This document shows positions 17,026 to 27,300 of a DNA stretch of 64,000 nucleotides, one piece after another. Where the stretch lies: NCBI GenBank assembly GCA_021733665.1, contig JAHREI010000005.1:223963-287962 (forward strand), written 5' to 3'. The translations under genes were made by a program, and so were the position numbers. Under the pieces are notes generated by a model. It made no database searches. It worked only from the letters and a program-made list of their open reading frames with translations, and was not told the origin of the DNA. This stretch comes from Bacillus subtilis (GTDB taxonomy: Bacteria; Pseudomonadota; Alphaproteobacteria; Rhizobiales; Rhizobiaceae). Each line of letters begins with the position of its first letter. Position 1 is the first letter of the stretch.

Positions 17026-17270
17026 GACTCATCGTCCTTGAAATGCTTCTTCTTTGGACTGCACGAGTGAACGGTTTTGCTGACACCAACCTGAATGGAC
17101 ATGATGGATCAGGAAAAAGGTGCGCAGGAAAAGCCTGTAAGCGAGGCATGCTGTTGTTTTGATTGAAATATAATTAGAATATAAGTTGTTGTATTATCTG
17201 TTCTATTTTACAATTGCATTGATTGTCGGGGGAGAGTCGATAATCAAAGTAAAGTGGAGGAGTTATAATT

Positions 17271-18869
17271 ATGATCTCAAGACGTCATTTTCTGGCGGGT
17301 GCTGCTACTATACCATTTTTGTCCTATGCGAATATTTTACCTGCTTTTGCAGCGGGTCGTCAGGACATTTTAGTTGTTGCTCAAACGCTCGATAATATTA
17401 GCAGTCTTGACCCTCATGAGAGTTTTGAATCTGTGGGTAGTGAGCTGTGTAACAATCTTTATCAGCGGCTTGTACGTCCGAATTATGAGAATCCTGAGAA
17501 AATTGACGGTGCTGTTGCCGCATCCTGGGAAGGTGATGCGGAAGGGAAGAACTTCACCTTCAAAATCAATGCAGAAGCGAAATTTTCAAGCGGCAATAAA
17601 ATTACCGCTGAAGATGTGGCATTTTCGATTCAGCGCCTGATTAAACTTAATAAGGGACCTGCTTTCATTATCGGTCAGTTCGGGCTGACACCGGACAATG
17701 TGGAAGCCAGTGTTCAGGCACCGGATGATGAAACGGTAACAATCAGTCTGGACAATCCGACCTCGCTGGCCTTTTTGCTCTATTGCATCTCGGCTTCTTC
17801 TGCGTCGATTGTGGAGAAGAAGGTTGTATTGGAGAATGCGACCGGTGATGACATGGGGAATGCTTGGTTGCAGAAGAACAGCGCAGGCTCCGGTGAATGG
17901 GTTCTGGCATCATGGAAGCCGAGCGAGAGTGTGACACTCACTGTTAATCCGCATGGCGCTTATAAAGGTAATGTAAAGCGCATTATACTACGTCATATTG
18001 CCGATCCGGCGTCACAATTGCTGATGTTGCGCAAGGGTGATGTTGATATTGCACGAAATTTTACCACGGAGCAGCTGAGTGCAATTGATGGCGACGAGGC
18101 TTTTGTGCTCGTGCGTAAGCCGTCTGCTAGTATCAATCTGATGTCGCTGAACCAAAGAATTGAAAATCTGCAAAACCCGAAAGTCTGGGAGGCGATGAAG
18201 TGGGCGATTGATTATGACGGTATTCAAAAGAATATCGTGCCTCTGACAAACAGAGTGCATCAATCAATCATTCCGCAGGGGTTTGCCGGTGCTATTGAGG
18301 ATAAGCCGTATAGTCAGGACATAGAAAAGGCCAAAACGCTGTTGGCAGAAGCGGGATTGCCAAATGGTTTTACGGTTTCAATGGATCATTACTCCAATCA
18401 GCCCTGGCCGGATATTGCACAGGCTATTCAGGCAAATCTCGCCCAAATTGGTATTAAGGTCGAGTTGAAAGCCGCAGAAAACCGTCAGGTTCTGACAAAG
18501 ATGCGTGCACGTGAGCATGAAATTGCACTGACATCATGGGCTTCAGATTATTTTGATCCGAACACAAATGCAGATGTCTTCTGCAATAATCCTGACAATT
18601 CCGATAATGCGACAACCAAATCATTCGCATGGCGATCACATTATCAGAATGCTGATTTTGCGAAGAAGTCATTGGCTGCCCGCGATGAAAAAGATCCTGC
18701 AACCCGTGTTAAGCTTTATGAAGAGCTGCAGCGGGAATTTATGCAGAACAGCCCGTTTGTTGTCATGCTGCAACCAATTGCAACAGCGGTTCTGCGTAAG
18801 GATATTTCCGGTATGCGTATCGGAAGTTTGCCGGACAGCCACTCTTATGCGGTGATTGAAAAGGCCTAG
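17271..18869 (+). CDS. Family 5 (peptide/nickel type) ABC substrate-binding protein, orphan
   Basis: This 532-residue binding protein has a twin-arginine-like signal (MISRRHFLAGAATIPFL, cleavage near AFA). The SBP_bac_5 features are DPHESFESVGSELCNNLYQRLV, WEGDAEGKNFTFKINAEAKFSSGNKITAEDVAFSIQRL and WASDYFDPNTNADVF. GGAGGAG lies upstream of the ATG. No permease or ATPase genes are adjacent, so it either uses a transporter encoded elsewhere or serves as a ligand sensor. The next genes downstream encode a two-component system, separated by 250 bp with terminator-like hairpins. Confidence 0.9.
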   Translation: MISRRHFLAGAATIPFLSYANILPAFAAGRQDILVVAQTLDNISSLDPHESFESVGSELCNNLYQRLVRPNYENPEKIDGAVAASWEGDAEGKNFTFKINAEAKFSSGNKITAEDVAFSIQRLIKLNKGPAFIIGQFGLTPDNVEASVQAPDDETVTISLDNPTSLAFLLYCISASSASIVEKKVVLENATGDDMGNAWLQKNSAGSGEWVLASWKPSESVTLTVNPHGAYKGNVKRIILRHIADPASQLLMLRKGDVDIARNFTTEQLSAIDGDEAFVLVRKPSASINLMSLNQRIENLQNPKVWEAMKWAIDYDGIQKNIVPLTNRVHQSIIPQGFAGAIEDKPYSQDIEKAKTLLAEAGLPNGFTVSMDHYSNQPWPDIAQAIQANLAQIGIKVELKAAENRQVLTKMRAREHEIALTSWASDYFDPNTNADVFCNNPDNSDNATTKSFAWRSHYQNADFAKKSLAARDEKDPATRVKLYEELQREFMQNSPFVVMLQPIATAVLRKDISGMRIGSLPDSHSYAVIEKA

Positions 18870-18955
18870 AGCGACCTTTGTGAGCAAAATATGGCTCACG
18901 GCGCTCTGGTCTGCAATTAAAGAGGCGTTATTTATAGCGCCTCTTTAACGTCTGT
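18868..18955 (+). terminator. Tandem hairpins after the orphan binding-protein gene
   Basis: The first structure pairs AGAGCG/CGCTCT outside GTGAGC/GCTCAC (18868-18907) and includes the last bases of the gene. The second is a perfect 11-bp stem TTAAAGAGGCG (18917-18927) with CGCCTCTTTAA (18938-18948), followed by CGTCTGTTTTATT. Together they probably terminate transcription. Confidence 0.65.
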
Positions 18956-19120
18956 TTTATTAAAAAATTTACATCTAATATAGATTGAGTTGCACGCGGC
19001 TGCACAATGTATCATGCAAGACATGCAGATTATCCGTTTGCGCCGACCTTGTGATTATGATCACCGGAATAGTACATTTCTTTGATATTTATCGTATTCA
19101 ATGACAGATATGCAGGTTCA

Positions 19121-20494
19121 ATGAACATCAAACGCGCTTACACTTTGGCGATTATTGTGATGCTGGGATTTGGCCTGATGCTGGGCTATGCCTTTTATCA
19201 GTTGCTGCGTGTGGAGCGCAGTCTGGCAAGCTATGTCGGCGAGAATATGCTTTGGGCGGTCAATCAGGCAGATCGGGAAACCCGCCGTTTTAGTGATGCA
19301 TTGCTGCTGGATAATGCTGATAAGGATATGGTGCTGCTACGGTTGGAAATTCTGCAAAGCCGTATCAAATTGCTGAGTGAAGGGCCGCAGCTCGACTATT
19401 TTCAAAAGATCGGCGCTGATACACAATTGAAAAACATTGTTGAGACCGTCGGGCGTGTAGAACAGCGCTATGGAACGGGCGATAATTTTGCACTGTCAGA
19501 TATTCTGTCGCTGTATCGTGAAATTCAACCTGTATTCAGTGATTTCGGCAGGATTGCTAATCTTTCAATGATTTATGAGCGGGATACGGGTGGTGCGAAC
19601 CGCGACCGGCAATTGCAGATTATTTATCTAATTACGGCGGCAGTGCTTGGCCTCATGACGGTGGGTGGATTGCTGTCATGGTTGCTCATCGTCAATATTA
19701 ATTCGGCTAATCGCGCTAATCAGGAGTTGCTCCGCTATCAGGAAGAACTTGAAGCAATCGTTGAACAGCGCACTAACGCTTTGAGCGTGGCACTGAGAAA
19801 TGAGAAAAAAGCCAATGAGATTTACAAGGGATTTCTGACAACCGTATCACACCAGTTTAAAACGCCGGTGGCGATTATCGACTTGATTGCTCAACGTTTT
19901 ATCCGACATCCACAAGATATTGATGAGCCTAATGTGCTTGAAGCGGCAGGCAGAATTCGTGAATCCGTGAGCCGACTGTCCCGCATAGTTGAAAGCACAA
20001 TCAGCGGTGAGATTGTTGATCATGAAGGTGTGAAGTTAAACAAGTCAGACTTTGATCTGGTGGAGATGATCAGCCAGACCATTACTTACCATCAGGAAAT
20101 TTATGCAGAACGTGTTGTTGACTTTGATCAGCAAGTTCAGGCATTCCCCTATCATGGTGATAAAACACTGCTTGAGCAGATCATCGTCAATCTCCTTGCT
20201 AATGCCGAGAAATATTCCCCTCAGAATACACCGGTTATCGTTGTGGTCAGTCGTGTGGATGATGTTTTCTTGTGTCGTATTAAAGATTTTGGTGCGGGAA
20301 TTCCGACGGGTGAAGCGGATATGATTTTCAGCCGGTTTTACCGTGCAAGTAATGTCGCGCACTTGTCCGGCAGTGGTCTTGGGTTGAGTTTTTCACGGCA
20401 AATTGCTGAAATGCATGGCGGTGAGCTGGATTTAGCTGCTTTTGGTGAAGGCTATACAGAGTTTGAATTGAGACTGCCGGTAACGGGAGGATAA
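19121..20494 (+). CDS. Sensor histidine kinase
   Basis: This 457-residue kinase has two membrane helices (about 7-27 and 168-192) around a helical periplasmic domain. A coiled coil (NRANQELLRYQEELEAIVEQR) precedes the H box TVSHQFKTPVAIID with H244. ATPase motifs are NLLANAEKYSP, KDFGAGIP and GSGLGLSFS. A TTG at 19082 could extend the frame, but the ATG at 19121 gives a normal positively charged start before the first helix. The response regulator starts 8 bp downstream. The giant autotransporter lies immediately beyond and is a plausible target of the pair. Confidence 0.9.
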   Translation: MNIKRAYTLAIIVMLGFGLMLGYAFYQLLRVERSLASYVGENMLWAVNQADRETRRFSDALLLDNADKDMVLLRLEILQSRIKLLSEGPQLDYFQKIGADTQLKNIVETVGRVEQRYGTGDNFALSDILSLYREIQPVFSDFGRIANLSMIYERDTGGANRDRQLQIIYLITAAVLGLMTVGGLLSWLLIVNINSANRANQELLRYQEELEAIVEQRTNALSVALRNEKKANEIYKGFLTTVSHQFKTPVAIIDLIAQRFIRHPQDIDEPNVLEAAGRIRESVSRLSRIVESTISGEIVDHEGVKLNKSDFDLVEMISQTITYHQEIYAERVVDFDQQVQAFPYHGDKTLLEQIIVNLLANAEKYSPQNTPVIVVVSRVDDVFLCRIKDFGAGIPTGEADMIFSRFYRASNVAHLSGSGLGLSFSRQIAEMHGGELDLAAFGEGYTEFELRLPVTGG

Positions 20495-20501
20495 TACAGA
20501 A

Positions 20502-21146
20502 ATGACTGATCGTTTCAGAGGAACGAATGGCCGCGCACTGGTTATGTGTGTTGAAGATGAAAAATATATTCGTGAGGAATTGGTTCGGGAGTTGAAGCGT
20601 TCCGGGCATGATGTGCTTGAAGCAAGCGATGGTGCGGCAGCTCTGTCACTGCTGAAAAAACAAATTCCGGATTTGATCGTTTCTGACATTCTGATGCCGG
20701 AAATGAACGGATTAGAATTGCTGGAGCATGTGCGCTCTGGTTCTGCTGAATTGAGCACGATTCCGTTTTTATTTCTCTCGGCGCTTGCAGATCGAGATCG
20801 TATTCTTGCAGCATATCGGGCTGGTGTTGATGATTATCTGGTGAAGCCGGTTGATATGGGAGTTTTTCTCTCGCAGGTCGATGCTAAATTGCGACTGGTG
20901 CAGAGAATTGAAAACAGAAAGCAGAATGCAACACCGGGCGTGAATGCAAAGAAACTGTCGCCGCGGGAAATCAGTGTTTTGGTGCATCTCGTCGATGGCA
21001 AAAAAAGTTCGGATATTGCTGTAGCGCTGCAACTCTCAGACCATACGGTCAATGATTATATCAAGAGTATTTTTAAAAAACTGAATGTGCATTCAAGAGC
21101 CGAAGCTGTGAAAGAGGCAGTTAAAAATAAAATTATTGAGCCGTAA
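20502..21146 (+). CDS. Receiver/LuxR-type response regulator
   Basis: This 214-residue regulator has an N-terminal receiver domain (CVEDEKYIREEL, phosphoacceptor D62 in IVSDILMPEMNG, K in DYLVKPVD) and a C-terminal LuxR/NarL helix-turn-helix (LSPREISVLVHLVDGKKSSDIAVALQLSDHTVNDYIKSIFKKLNVHSRAEA). GGGAGG precedes the ATG. It forms an operon with the kinase upstream. About 200 bp, including a terminator, separates it from the giant autotransporter. Confidence 0.9.
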   Translation: MTDRFRGTNGRALVMCVEDEKYIREELVRELKRSGHDVLEASDGAAALSLLKKQIPDLIVSDILMPEMNGLELLEHVRSGSAELSTIPFLFLSALADRDRILAAYRAGVDDYLVKPVDMGVFLSQVDAKLRLVQRIENRKQNATPGVNAKKLSPREISVLVHLVDGKKSSDIAVALQLSDHTVNDYIKSIFKKLNVHSRAEAVKEAVKNKIIEP

Positions 21147-21221
21147 GCATAGTGATTTATAATAAGAACATGAGCATTGTATTATATTCTTATATTAATG
21201 AAGAGAATGAAATAATTATTG

Positions 21222-21227
21222 TATAAT
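21222..21227 (+). promoter_or_regulatory. Possible -10 element for the giant autotransporter
   Basis: A perfect TATAAT lies in the A/T-rich stretch 21160-21240 after the response regulator gene. I see no good -35 hexamer at the right distance, so an activator, perhaps the adjacent response regulator, may be needed. If used, the mRNA leader would contain the terminator hairpin at 21284-21320. Confidence 0.3.
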
Positions 21228-21283
21228 ATTATTACCCCCTAAATCAGGGGAATTGTTTCAACCAAATGATCAAATAAATTTTG

Positions 21284-21320
21284 CAGGCTGCCGAACCCGT
21301 GTTCGCGTGGCCTGTTTTTT
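21284..21320 (+). terminator. Intrinsic terminator directly before the giant autotransporter start
   Basis: CAGGC (21284-21288) pairs with GCCTG (21310-21314), and CGAAC/GTTCG (21292-21296 with 21301-21305) forms an inner stem. Six T follow. The autotransporter ATG lies only 25 bp downstream, too close for a complete promoter in between. The hairpin therefore either ends the two-component transcript or lies within the autotransporter leader as an attenuator. Confidence 0.7.
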
Positions 21321-21345
21321 TATTGTCTGATCTTTGGGGTGCGCG

Positions 21346-24300
21346 ATGTCATTGGTTCAAAAAAATCATTCTGTGGTTCTTTCGAAAGTTAAACGCATCC
21401 TGATGACTGGTGTGAGCATGGGCGCATTGTGTTTTATTGCGACGCCTGAACCGGTTTTTGCCCAGTCCTTTCCCCAGAATATTAATCCCGTACCATCTCC
21501 GGTGTTAAGTGATTTGGTAAAAAAACCTAGTGTTGTTGCCCATACGCCGCCACCTGTGAATGGCGCGAATGGTAAAGATGCACATATAACTTTTATACCG
21601 CCAAAGAGTGTAGAAGCAACGGTCGGTGAGAAAGGGGGCGATGGTGGTTCCTTTACGCTCGGCGGCGGCGGCCACCGTCCAGAAGATGGGAAAAATATCT
21701 TCATTGCTGGAAGTACTGGTGGTGCCGGTGGCAAAGGCGGATCTGCCGGGCGCTTGACGAAAGGCGATGGTGCAGCAGGTGGTGATGGGGGGCATGGCGG
21801 TAATGTTGGTGCAAATACTACCGGCGAGTTAACCGTTACGAATGGAAGTGCTATTATTGCCTTCTCGAATGGCGGACGAGGCGGTAAAGGCGGTGATGGC
21901 AGTGCATTAACCGGCAGTATTAAATCCGGCGCTGGCGGCAATGGCGGACATGCAGGACAGGTTAATGTTACCAATGAGGCTCAGCTAGCCACGAGCGGAA
22001 ATCAGTCCTTTGGTATTTTCGCACAAGCTGCTGGTGGCCATGGTGGTAAAGCTGGTGATGCGGATGGTGATGCTGCTAAAGCAAACGCTGCCTCGAGTGG
22101 TCATGGTGGTAATGGCGGAACGATTTCGATCAGCAATACAGGCAATATTTCAACCAATGGCGCTGGTTCCGATGCAGTCCATGGTTTGTCCTCAGGGGGT
22201 AATGGAGCTGATGCGGCTGAGGCAAAGTCCACTTTTAGAAGTGCTGTCAATGGCGTGGCAGGCAATGGCGGTCATGCCGCAACGGTAACGATTACCAATA
22301 ATAAAAGCATTGAGACACATGGTGCGCAGTCCAACGGTTTGGTTGGTAAATCGGTTGGCGGCAAAGGTGGTAACGGCAATAATGTGACGCCCGGAGGTTC
22401 TGTTGATACAGCCACTGCTAACGGTGGCCATGGTGGCAATGGCGGATCTGTCAATATCGGTAATGAAGGATCCATTACCATTAATAACGGGCACGCCATA
22501 TACGCTGAATCAACAGGCGGTGCAGGTGGCACCAGTGGTTCTTCAGTTGCAGCTTTGAGCCAAACTAAGTCCGGTAATGGTGGTAATGGCGGCGATGCCG
22601 GTGCGGTTGATGTTGAAAATCAGGGCGCTATAACAACTAAAACCGCCTCATCCAGCGCTGTGGTTGCTGTTTCAACCGGCGGTCAGGGTGGCTCGGCTAA
22701 TTATGCGGCGGGTTTACGTCAGGCAGAAGCTGGGTCGGGTGGTAATGGCGGTAATGCTGGAACAATAGAAGTCGGCAACCAATCATCGGTTAATACGCAG
22801 GGTAATAATTCCAACGCAATTATTGCCGTATCAACTGGTGGCAATGGTGGTCATGGTGGTTGGGCAGGTGCGGCGACTGACGCTATATCGGGCAATGGCG
22901 GTGCCGGTGGTAATGGTGCCAAAGCTGACTTTACCAATGACGGTACGATTAAAACGCAAGGCGATAACTCCGCTGCAGTGATTGTCTCTTCTGCGGGTGG
23001 CGCCGGTGGCAATGGTGGCTTTTCGGTTGGCGGCGGGGTTGCAGCAAGCGGCTCCGGTGGTCGTGGTGGCAATGCTGGTGTTGTGGAAGCTAGCAATAAT
23101 AAGACAATTGAAACATCCGGGGATAATTCTGCCGGTTTGGTGGCGGCCTCTAACGGCGGCAAAGGCGGCAATGCCGGTTGGTCAATTGCGGTGGGCAAAA
23201 CCGCTTCAGGTGATGGTGGCAAGGGTGGCAATGGTGACACTGCCACAGTTAATAATAGCGGAACAGTTACCACGACGGGCAATAATTCTGCAGCGGTGAT
23301 TGCTTCATCTGCGGGTGGCGCAGGCGGTAATGGTGGATTCTCTGTTGGTGGCGGCGTTGCTACCAGCGGTACTGGTGGGCAGGGTGGTAATGGCGGCACC
23401 GTTACTGTGACGAATACGGGAGACCTGCTGACGAATGGCAATTTATCCGGTGGTGTTGTTGCGACATCACTTGGTGGTTCCGGCGGCAATTCCGGCTGGT
23501 CGGTTGGCATTGGTGACACGACATCCGGATCTGGTGGCAATGGTGGCACTGCCGGACAGGTGACGGTTGATAATCAGAAAACAATTACAACAAAGGGCGA
23601 GCATTCCAGTGCAGTGACTGCACTCTCTGTTGGCGGACAGGGCGGCAATGCTGGTTTTTCAGCCGGCGGTGGGGTTGCAACCAGTGGTTCAGGTGGCAAT
23701 GGCGGCAATGCCGGTGCTGTGGATGTTAAAAATACCGGCACCATAATAACGGAAGGTGCATCTTCGTCAGCTATAGTGGCTGCATCACAAGGCGGTAATG
23801 GTGGCAATGCCGGTTGGTCAGCTGCGGCTGGTAAGGCGACCTCAGGAAAAGGCGGCAAGGGTGGTGATGCCGGTTCTGTATCTGTCACGAATAGCGGCTC
23901 CATTTCAACGGAAGGCGCATCGTCCAGTGCTGTGATTGCTACATCTAATGGCGGAAAGGGTGGCGCCGGTGGTGTTACTGGCAGTGTTTACGCTGGTGAT
24001 CAGGGCGGTGGTGCTGGTGGCAAAGGCGACCGTGTAACCGTTATTAATGATAAGAAAATTTCAACTGCACAATCCTTATCCTCAGGTATTGTTGCGCAAT
24101 CCGCTGGCGGTGCCGGTGGTGATGGCGGCTCGCATATCTCTATTGCCTCCAATGGTGGTGATGGCGGCAAAGGTGGAGAGGCCGGAGCCGTTTCGGTTAC
24201 TAATAATGGCACAATTGAAACAGGTGTTGCGGCAGAAGCTAATGCGTCTTCTGTGGTCAATGGTGCTGCGGGCATTGTCGCACAATCACTTGGCGGCGAT

Positions 24301-27300
24301 GGTGGCAAAAGCGGCAGTAATGTCACGGTTGCGCCACTTGTCTCCGGCTCGGTTGGTGGAACTGGCGGTGCAGGCGGTGATGCCGGTACGGTTAATGTTA
24401 CCACTGGCGTAAACAGTTCGATCATCACACATGGTGATCAATCAGCTGCAATCATCGCACAGTCCATTGGTGGTAAAGGTGGCAAAGGTGAGTTGACGGT
24501 CACTGTTGCGGCAGGACCCGGTGCTGGCGCGGGAGCCTTGGGCACAATCGGCGGCAAAGGCGGCGATGGTGCAAAAGTCACTGTTGATACAACTGGCGCG
24601 ATCACTACGCATGGCAATGGCTCAATTGCAGTTTTGGCAAGCTCTGTTGGTGGTGACGGCGGTGAGGGTGGTCTGGTCATTACCGGCGCGGGCAGCACGA
24701 CTGCTTCTATTGCAGGTTCAGTTGCGCGTGCGGGCGGTGCAGGTGGCAATGCAGGCGAAGTCAACGTTGTTAATGCGGCAACAATCAGCACAAAAGGCAA
24801 TCAATCAAGCGCAATTGCAGCCGTTTCTGCCGGTGGGCATGGGGGCAAAGGCGGTACTGCCGGTGATTTGAACCTTGCTGCTGTGGTTGGCGCTTCTGTG
24901 TCTGTTGCAGGTGCGGGTGGTGATGGCGGCAATGCTGAAAAAACAGATGTGCGCAACACTGGCGAAATCAGCACGCAAGGCGATGGTTCGGCTGGCATCT
25001 TGGCGCAATCAGCAGGGGGCGCAGGTGGTGACGGTGGCAAGGCGATAGCTTTGTCATTGGGCACTGGAGGTTCCTTGTCCACCTCAATCGGTGGTAAAGG
25101 CGGTGCTGGTGGCAATGCCGGTCAGGTTAATATTGATAATGAAGGTGCCATTACGACTAATGGCAATGGTTCCGGTGCTATTATCGCTGAGAGCCTTGGC
25201 GGCAAAGGCGGCAATGGTGAAGGCAACGGCACAGGCGGTTTGACATCAAGCGCATCTCTGACAGTGGCAGGCGGTCATGATGGTGGTGCAGGTGGTCGTG
25301 CCGATGCAGTCAGTGTTGTTAATAAAGGCAATTTGCTGACCACTGGTCATAATGCTGCTGGTATTTCGGCCGTTTCACAAGGAGGCGCAGGTGGCGATGG
25401 CGGCAATGCAGTCAGCATTGCCGGAGCTGGTGTCGGCGCTGTTGCAGGGGCATGGAGCGGTAAAGGTGGTACAGGCGGTGATGCAGCTGGCGTAACAATT
25501 ACGAATTCGGCTGCTTTGATTAAAACAAAAGGTGCAAACTCTTCTGCCATTCAGGCGCAATCGAATGGTGGTAAAGGTGGCGCGGCAGGATTGGCCGGCG
25601 CAGCCGGTTTAGCAGCCTTTACCTCGACACCAACAGGCGCTGTTTCAGTGAGCTTTGGGCAGGCTGGAGGCGATGGTGGCGCCGCTGGCGATGTGGTTGT
25701 TCAGTCGCAATCCGCAACCGATCATCCAGATGAGGATACAATCTCTATTCAGACCAGTGGTGATGGCTCACGCGGAATTCTGGCGCAATCCGCTGGCGGT
25801 ACCGGTGGTGATGGTGGCATGGCTGGCGCATTGTCCGGATCATTGGGGTCAACGACACTGGATGCTGCCGTTGCCATTGGTGGCAAGGGTGGCGCAGGGG
25901 CTGATGCCGGTACAGTCAAAGTAACAAGTTTTGATAATATCCTAACCTCAGGCAATCAGGCGAGTGGCATCGAAGCCGTATCGCAGGGTGGAAATGGTGG
26001 CAATGGCGGTGGCGCAGGTGCTGCGGCATTGGAAGCGGCGATCAATGCGAAATCCATTGGCGGTGTAGCTGCAATTGGTGGCACCGGCGGCAATGGAGGT
26101 GTTGGCGCTGATAGTCAGGTTGAGTTTAACGGCTGGATTGTGACAGGCGGTGAAGGCTCGCATGGTATCCGCTCAGCCTCAGCCGGTGGCAAAGGTGGTG
26201 ATGCGGGCAATACCTTAAGCGCTGGCATCGGCTTTACACCGGATGCAGCCAACATTGCTGGCAGCGTTGGTGGTGCCGGAGGTAAGGGCGGTGCGGCTGG
26301 TGACGCATCGGTTGATTTCACCGGTGAAATTTTTACCAACGGAAAAAATGCGCATGGCATTTTAGCTGAAAGCCTTGGCGGTGAAGGCGGTAAGGGGGCG
26401 CTTAATGTTGCAGGCAGTGCCGGACATGTGGGTGCCACAAATGGCGCAGGCGCTTGGGGACGTACTGCTGGCGATGGCGGCGCTGCCGGTAATGTCAATC
26501 TCGAAACGCATGGCGTTTTGAAGACAGAAGGCGACGGATCAGATGCACTTGTCGCGCGTTCAAAAGGTGGTCAAGGTGGCTCTGCTCAAGATGCGGTAAG
26601 CGGTACGATTGGTGTACAAAGTGCATCTTCCAACACGAATGGTAGTTTGGCTGTAGCCGGTAATGGCGGCAACGGTGCTAATGCAGGTACAGTTACAGTC
26701 GATAATCAGGCAGCAATTTTAACAGCTGGTCTGGATGCACATGCGATCACAGCTCTCTCGGAAGGTGGTGCGGGTGGTAATGGCGGTACAGCGATTGCCG
26801 GTGCCGCTAATCTGGCAGGTATCAATGAGGGACAATCCCGCATCGGACTGGTGAGCATTGCCGGAAGCGGTGGACATGGTGCTGATGGCGGTGTGGTTGA
26901 TGTTACCAATAGCGGTGAAATTTACACTTTAGGTGCTAATTCTGCCGGTTTGCAGACCCATTCATTGGGCGGCAATGGCGGTAAAGGCGGCGATGCTGAT
27001 GCTGCCCATGCATTGTTCAAAGTTGAAGTGCCGAATGTGGATGAATCTCCGTCTGCCAGCACCTATCAGCTACTTGTTGGTGGAGCCGGTGGTCTGGGTG
27101 GCGATAGCGCACAAGTGCAGGTCAACAACCATAATAAAATTGTCACAATGGGTGCGGGAAGCACTGGCATTGACGCGCAATCCATTGGGGGCGCAGGCGG
27201 GGATGGCGGTAGCAGCAACGTGCTGTTTTCGGCTGACGATATTCCATTCGACCCGATCAAAAATCTGATCGATAAAGATGCCGAAGGCTTGATTATTGGT

